A DNA stretch of 64,000 nucleotides, from NCBI GenBank assembly GCA_951804985.1, contig OX638132.1:88292696-88356695 (forward strand), in the 5' to 3' direction. This document shows, piece after piece, positions 58,985-64,000 of this stretch. Source of the stretch: Dryomyza anilis. Its lineage: Eukaryota > Arthropoda > Insecta > Diptera > Dryomyzidae. Position numbers and translations under genes: made by a program. A model generated the notes under the pieces. The model did not search any database. It had not been told where the DNA came from and was given only the letters and a program-made list of their open reading frames with translations. Each line of letters begins with the position of its first letter. Position 1 is the stretch's first letter.

Positions 58985-59931
58985 AAAAAAAAATTAAAAA
59001 AGAGAAAAATTAAATTAAAAATAGAAAAAAAATTAAAATAAAATATAACTTTTTTTAGCTCAAATATATATCTATGACTATTTATTTGCAATAAAAAATT
59101 TATTAAAAATGAAAAATTATATCAGGAAAATAAATAATAACAATAACTAATTTGTCGGGCTTAAGATCGACAAAAACAAAATGTATTTGTCACATAGAAT
59201 GTGTAGATAAACATAAAGAAAATTTGGAAAAAATAATTAAGAAAAAAAAATAATAATTTTGCCAAAACCTGCTTCAATTCTACCTTTTTCAATAGACTTT
59301 TAAAACATTCCAACATTATGCCGTGCCACGTAAACATGTTTCAAAATGATCTTAAATCCGCTGTTTTTTTTTTTTTTTTTGATAAAAAAACATATTACAT
59401 GTTTTGCCCTGCTTAAAATCCAGCCAGTATACTGCTTCATTTTCAGAAATCTTTCGATAAACTGACAGTAATCTCTCAAATGTTTTCTCTCAGTTATATA
59501 TTTTTCAATTTATTCGTTAAAATTATAATTTAATAACTATATATTTATTGAAATTATATATATATGACGTTGATGGCTGTTTGAAATTTAAAAATAAAAA
59601 AAAAATAAAAATAAAAAACAAAAAAAAAAAAAAATCATTAAAGAATAAAAGATGACAAAATAAAATAAATAAAATTATATTACAAAAAAAAAAAAAAATA
59701 AACACAAAAAATTTAAATTTAATTTAAGAAAAAAAAATAATTACAACGCGAACTCATTGAATAATATAAAATAATAAAAAAACAAAACAAAAAAAAAGAA
59801 TTAAAAAAATGCAAAGTGAAAACCATAGAAAAAAAAAAATTAAAAAATAAAAAAAAAAAATAAAAAAAAAAATAGATAAAAAAAAAAAAATATCGAAATT
59901 CTATATATATGACGTTGATGGCTGTTTGAAA
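58985..59931 (+). repeat. A-rich low-complexity DNA with local tandem duplication
   Basis: 59545-59752 (atatatgacgttgatggctg, tttgaaatttaaaaat, aaagaataaaagatgac, aaacacaaaaaatttaaa) is repeated at 59890-59931 plus 61053-61214, the second copy being split by the hAT MITE. Long A runs dominate. Phe-rich minus-strand frames are artefacts. Confidence 0.65.
59924..59931 (+). repeat. hAT target site duplication, left (GTTTGAAA)
   Basis: Identical to 61053-61060. The unfilled site gctgtttgaaatttaaaa survives in the duplicate unit near 59580. Confidence 0.85.
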
Positions 59932-61052
59932 CAGAGATCGGAAATGCCCGTGTGCGTGCGCCCGCACATGCCCCTTTCTTCATACACTGACGAGCAAATT
60001 TGTTTTACGCAGACACTGCACTCGGGCATCACATTTTTTTTACAACACATCCCGTCGCAACGAGTGATGCTTTGCATTATTCTCGGTACCTGCCCTCGTG
60101 CGGGCTACGAAACTAAAAACTGCAGCCCGCGCAGACGTGGAATGAGAAAATAGAGAAGCATATCGCGCAAGTGCTATGGTATTTATTTCGCGGGGCAACT
60201 CCGTGCAACAGCGAAAACAGACTGCCCCTGGCAGCACGCGCATTTTTCACAGCCAGTAAATTTTATTGGCACTGTTTTACTAGACTGCGCAATGTTTTAA
60301 TAATTTTTATATAAAACTATTGATAATACAGACAAGTTTGGCAATACTCAAATACACTTTTAATCGCAGTTTTATTTTGGTTTATAAAAATTGTATCTTT
60401 TAATTGTTCGTTGAACAGAAAAATAAATTTAACATTAAATCTTAATCAACATTTTTATTCAAATACAAAAATTATTATGTGCAAAAATCTATTTTAATAA
60501 AAAAGCTACATTATAGGCTTCGAAAAATAATGTATATCCTCATTTGTAAAAATGTACACTAAGTTTAAACTTGCACTGAAAAACTAATACTAAAATATAC
60601 AATTTTTATAAACCAAATTAAAACTTCGATTAAAAGTGTATTTGAATATTGCCAAACTTTTCTGTATTAACGATAGTTTTATTTAAAAATTATTAAAACA
60701 TTGCGCCACATAAGATTGTCATACAAGAAAAAATTAACTGGCTGTGAAAAATGCGCGTGCTGCTCGGGGCAGTCGGTTTTCGCTGTTGCACGGAGTTGCC
60801 CCGCGAAATAAATACCATAGCACTTGCGCGATATGTTTCTCTATTTTCTCATTCCACGTCTGCGCGTGCTGCAGTTTTTAGTTTCGTAGCCCGCACGAGG
60901 ACAGGTACCGAGAATAGTGCAAAGCATCATTCGTTGCGACGGGATGTGTTGTAAAAAAAATGTGGTGCCCGAGTGCAGAGTATGCGTAAACAAATTTGCT
61001 TCTCATTTACTTAAGGGCGCGGGCGCGGGCGTGCGTGCAAATCCGAACTCTG
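59932..61052. mobile_element. Palindromic hAT MITE with GC-rich arms
   Basis: A 1121-bp element with ends CAGAGATCGGAAATGC and, inverted, CAGAGTTCGGATTTGC, flanked by a perfect 8-bp duplication (GTTTGAAA). Both features are diagnostic of hAT transposons. The arms (about 59932-60395 and 60600-61052) are inverted copies with a few per cent divergence around an A/T-rich spacer of about 200 bp. Arms are CpG- and GC-rich, in strong contrast to the A-rich target. The matching 67-codon frames (60243-60040 - and 60751-60954 +) are the two arms read outward and are not known proteins. Confidence 0.8.
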
Positions 61053-61404
61053 GTTTGAAATTTAAAAATAAAAAATAAAAAAAATAAAAAACAAAAAAAA
61101 AATAAAAAAATTCATTAAAGAATAAAAGATGACAAAATAAAATAATATTAAATTACAAAAAAAAAAAAATAAACACAAAAAATTTAAATTATAATTTAAG
61201 AAAAAAAAAAAAATAAATACAACGCAAGGTAAAAGCCATAGAAAAACGAACAGAAAAAAAATTTAAAATAAATAAAATTAAGAAATAAAAATAAATAAAA
61301 TAATAAAAATAAAAAAAAAAATAAATTGAAAAATTATAAACCATAAAATAATGAAAAATAAATAAAAAAAGGACACTAAAATTAATTTGTCTGGTTTAGT
61401 ATAT
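61053..61404 (+). repeat. A-rich remainder of the duplicated unit
   Basis: Continuation of the tandem unit interrupted by the hAT MITE, then more A-rich low complexity. No gene. Confidence 0.55.
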
Positions 61405-61842
61405 GGGTGATTCCACATCTAATCGACAGGATTTCAAATTTGTAGTTTATATCTTTGAATAAACGGTTGATTTTATTTTTGATATTCGAAAATTTCAAAA
61501 AATTATGATGTTGCAAAAAATCACAACTGTATAGAGGTAACTTCGAAATCCGCCATCTAGGTCAATAACGTTGTAAAATGGATATTTTTCGTGTCTATTA
61601 TGAATTGAATATAGTTTTTGATTCTGGTTTAAAATATTTTTTCTAATTCGGTTTATAATTATTAAGTTATTGCAAAATTTTCGATATCTAATTTCGGCAA
61701 AAATAGCTATTTTCATTTATGTTGTGAAATTTCCGAATTTCGAAAAAAATCAATTTATCTATTTTGTTATCTATTCAAAGGTATAAACTAAATTTCATGA
61801 AAATAAAAAAAAATTAAAACACTGTCGATTTGATGTGGATTA
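61405..61842. mobile_element. Diverged relative of inverted-repeat family L
   Basis: Begins gggtgattccacatctaatcgacag and ends ctgtcgatttgatgtgga, the same design as family L (gggccattcc ... aatcgac) with substitutions. Inner inverted similarity: agtttatatctttgaataa against ttattcaaag-type sequence at about 61775. The 73-codon minus-strand frame is a shadow. Confidence 0.55.
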
Positions 61843-62300
61843 AAAGATTTAAAAATTTAAAAAAGAAAAAAAAGAAAATATTAAAATTACAAAAAATAAA
61901 TAAAATTAAAAATTAAAAAAAAAAAAAATCAATTCAAATTCAAAATTAAAAAAAAAAAATTAAAAATCATATTTATGAAAAAAAAAAAAAAAAAAACAAA
62001 CAAAACACTATACTAATTTTTCTGGCTTAAAATTTACCAATGGAGTTTGTCATTTACACATAGAAAACTAGATAAAATTAAAAGCGAAAAAAATTAGAAA
62101 TTTAAATGTAATTTTTTAAATATTTGAATACAATATATATTATTAAAAGCTCAACGACATTAGCGCCATAGTTTTTATAAAACAAACTTTTCGATTTCTT
62201 ATCGAAAATGTGGTATACAATCTTTTAACGGCCTTTTAAAGAACTTTATTTAATTTATTCAAAATGCTGCAGTTTAAATAAATAAAATAAAAAAAAGATA
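61843..62300 (+). repeat. A-rich low-complexity stretch
   Basis: Poly-A/AAT-rich to about 62000, then AT-rich with cttaaaatttaccaatgg, a diverged echo of cttaagatcgacaaaaac at 59160. Confidence 0.4.
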
Positions 62301-63130
62301 AAAAAAAAAACACCCCTAGTAAGTGCAAAAAATATTCAAAATGTGCGGCGATTAATGCGTCTCAAACTGCATGACATAGGCATATTTTAGACGCATACAA
62401 CATATACATTTAGGCACTTGATGTGTGCTGTGCGTGTGCGTTTATTTGTGTTTGTTTGCCCGTATTGGTGAAATAACTGTAATTGCCTTGTTGCTCTAAT
62501 GGTAACGATATTGAGCATCCTTTTGTGTTGCTCCTGTCTGTCTCTAACTTTTTGTTGTTTGTGTTGCTTTATGCTTTTTAATCTCATTTTCCGCTCACAT
62601 GCTTAGAAAAACACAAACAGACAGACACACACACACAGGCAGACATAAAAACACCAACTCATCTGCTGCGCTTCGTACAATTACTCGTTTGTATATGTGT
62701 TGCTGTATATCTGTATGGCTGTGTATCACTGTGTGTGTGTGTTCAGATTATTTTAGACAATTTTGCTACAAAAACATTTGCAGCAATAACAACAAAAAGT
62801 GTAAGCAGCAGCAACAACAATCAACGTCAAGTAGTGCAAAGTCATCATTAAATATTTATTTTAATGTAGAATTCACACAAAACAAAGACATACAAACACA
62901 CACACACACTGTTTTTATTTTTATTTTATGTAGTGTGTCTTTTTAGTATCTCCTGTATGTGTTGTATGTGTGCAAATGTTTATCGCAGCATTAGTACAGA
63001 ATTAATTTTATTTTTATTTGTACAGTAAATCGTAAAATCTATTCTTTGTAAATAAAATTTAATTTGCTCACATATATTTTGTTCGTTTGTTGATGTTTAA
63101 TTAATTTCTTTTCTTTAAATAATAAAACTA
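62301..63130. other. Unique island with CA/GT and CAG/CAA simple repeats
   Basis: Non-repetitive, with acagacagacacacacacac at 62617-62636, gtgtgtgtgtgtt at 62730-62742, agcagcagcaacaacaa at 62805-62822 and cacacacacacac at 62894-62910. The 115-codon frame at 62599-62946 is repeat-driven. A pyrimidine-rich stretch (tttcttttctttaaat, then ctatttctttgtag) precedes 63142. Confidence 0.35.
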
Positions 63131-63141
63131 TTTCTTTGTAG

Positions 63142-63176
63142 GCGACAGTTTTCAAATTGCTACAGGACACCATGAC
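63142..63176 (+). CDS. Weak candidate exon, phase-compatible with 9340-9435
   Basis: The acceptor tttctttgtag is followed by GC-richer sequence whose phase-0 frame (ATVFKLLQDTMTYEQYVVL) would continue directly from the end of the 9340-9435 exon. The first usable donor is AC|GTATGA at 63176/63177, giving a 35-nt exon. Otherwise the frame stays open to about 63270. The polypyrimidine tract is modest and I do not recognise the peptide, so this may be chance. Confidence 0.2.
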
Positions 63177-63219
63177 GTATGAGCAATATGTAGTTTTGTC
63201 TCAAATGTTGCTCATACGT
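63175..63219 (+). other. Short perfect hairpin over the candidate donor
   Basis: ACGTATGAGCAA (63175-63186) and its exact complement (63208-63219) form a 12-bp stem, extendable by three pairs including one G-U, with a loop of about 15 nt. The stem includes the only good donor (GTATGA) after the 63142 acceptor. It is too short for a microRNA precursor. Confidence 0.5.
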
Positions 63220-63269
63220 TCGGTTGTTTTATTCTATTTTAATATAAATAATTTCTATTCATTTAGTTG

Positions 63270-64000
63270 AATTTGTTATCAAACATTTTAAATAGTTTTA
63301 TTTTTTTATTTTTTTATTTATTTTTTTTTTATTTTTATTTATTTATTTATTTATTTATTTTTTTTAATTTTATATTTTAATGTTGTTTTTTTGTTAATTT
63401 AATTTATTTGAATGTCTTTTATTAATTAAGCTTAAATTAGTTAAATTTATTGAAATGTTTTTACTTATTTTAAGTTATTTTTTTTATTTGCTTAAAATAT
63501 TTAAAAAAAAATATTTTAATTTATTAAATTCATTTTATTTTCTTTAATTTGGTTTATTTCAATAATCTATATTATTTTGAATTATTTATTTTTAATCAAT
63601 TTAATAAAGTTTATTTTAATATCTTTGTATTTTTTTCTTTTTATTGGTTTTTATTTTAATTTTTTATTATCTAATACTTTTGATTATTATTTATTAAATA
63701 AAATTAATTTAATTTATTTTAATTTGTTTTGTGTTATTTAATTTATTTTAATATATATTTACTTAGTTTATTTAAATTTTTTTTTTTTAATTTTTTTTTT
63801 TAATTTTTTAAATTTTTTTTTTTAAATATTTTTTTCTATTATTTTAAATTATATACTAATTTATTTAAAGATAACTAATTTATTTAAAGATAAATAAATA
63901 TATCTTAAAATTATATTAGTTTAATTTCTTTTAAGTTATTTGTATAAATATTATTGTTAATTACTTAATTCAATTTATTTTCTTTTAGTTTGTTTTATTT
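63270..64000 (+). repeat. T-rich strand-asymmetric tract (TTTATTTA-rich)
   Basis: To the window end the plus strand is nearly all T and A, with T in excess (tttatttatttatttatt and related). Low complexity without a gene. Confidence 0.7.

Noticed and set aside
60040..60954. Two nearly identical 67-codon frames in opposite orientation (possible conserved small protein)
   Set aside because: They are the two arms of the palindromic hAT MITE read outward. Similarity follows from the inverted repeat, and there is no known domain or initiation context.
63175..63219. microRNA precursor
   Set aside because: The stem is only 12-15 bp with a 15-nt loop, shorter than a Drosha/Dicer substrate.

Overview
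The window is nuclear DNA of an insect, most likely a brachyceran (perhaps calyptrate) fly. It is very AT-rich. It carries GTT/CAA/CAG runs, SINE-like sequence and GACA-type dispersed repeats of kinds familiar from Diptera, and nearly all its recognisable content is transposable-element debris. The species assignment is inference. No complete protein-coding gene is visible. Nearly all long open frames are shadows of repeats, low-complexity DNA or unique intronic DNA. The best host coding candidate is one 96-nt GC-rich exon at 9340-9435, with an acceptor, a donor and a single open phase-0 frame. A weaker phase-compatible acceptor/exon lies at 63142. The simplest reading is a giant intron (tens of kb) of a fly gene, packed with transposons and separated by islands of unique, possibly regulatory sequence. 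I do not recognise the gene.

Layout. 1-470: unique segment with a possible 5' exon. 0.5-9.3 kb: AT-rich DNA with GACA-type repeats, TA-flanked MITEs and a hAT-like insertion nested in a MITE. 9.3 kb: candidate exon. 10.8-11.5 kb: unique island. 11.7-13.4 kb: broken Tc1/mariner-superfamily transposase, cut by another repeat, then a SINE-like element. 15-27 kb: MITEs, including several derived from the transposase family at 11.7 kb. 27.4-30.4 kb: unique islands and a foldback repeat. 30.4-36.2 kb: tandem arrays and MITEs. 37.5-45.5 kb: unique islands with microsatellites. 45.8-46.7 kb: dispersed repeat with a minisatellite and a G17 tract. 46.7-55.2 kb: an 8.4-kb foldback transposon. 55.2-56.4 kb: more repeats. 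57-62 kb: A-rich, tandemly duplicated DNA containing a palindromic hAT MITE. 62.3-63.2 kb: unique island and second candidate exon. 63.3-64 kb: T-rich tract.

The most striking object is at 46738-55158: a giant inverted repeat whose arms (about 4.4 and 4.0 kb) are built from roughly two dozen 173-bp tandem units each. It is capped by near-identical unique ends and flanked by a perfect 9-bp direct repeat, ATAACCATA. It has the architecture of a Foldback (FB-like or MULE-like) transposon and looks recent. A second notable system is the MITE family at 4.1, 16.5, 22.1, 25.5 and 26.5 kb. Both arms of its full copies carry the 5' end and first codons of the transposase family represented at 11.7 kb, so these MITEs are inverted duplications of one transposon end. 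Two insertions (25.5 kb and 59.9 kb) can be dated relative to local tandem duplications, because the empty target site survives in the sister copy.
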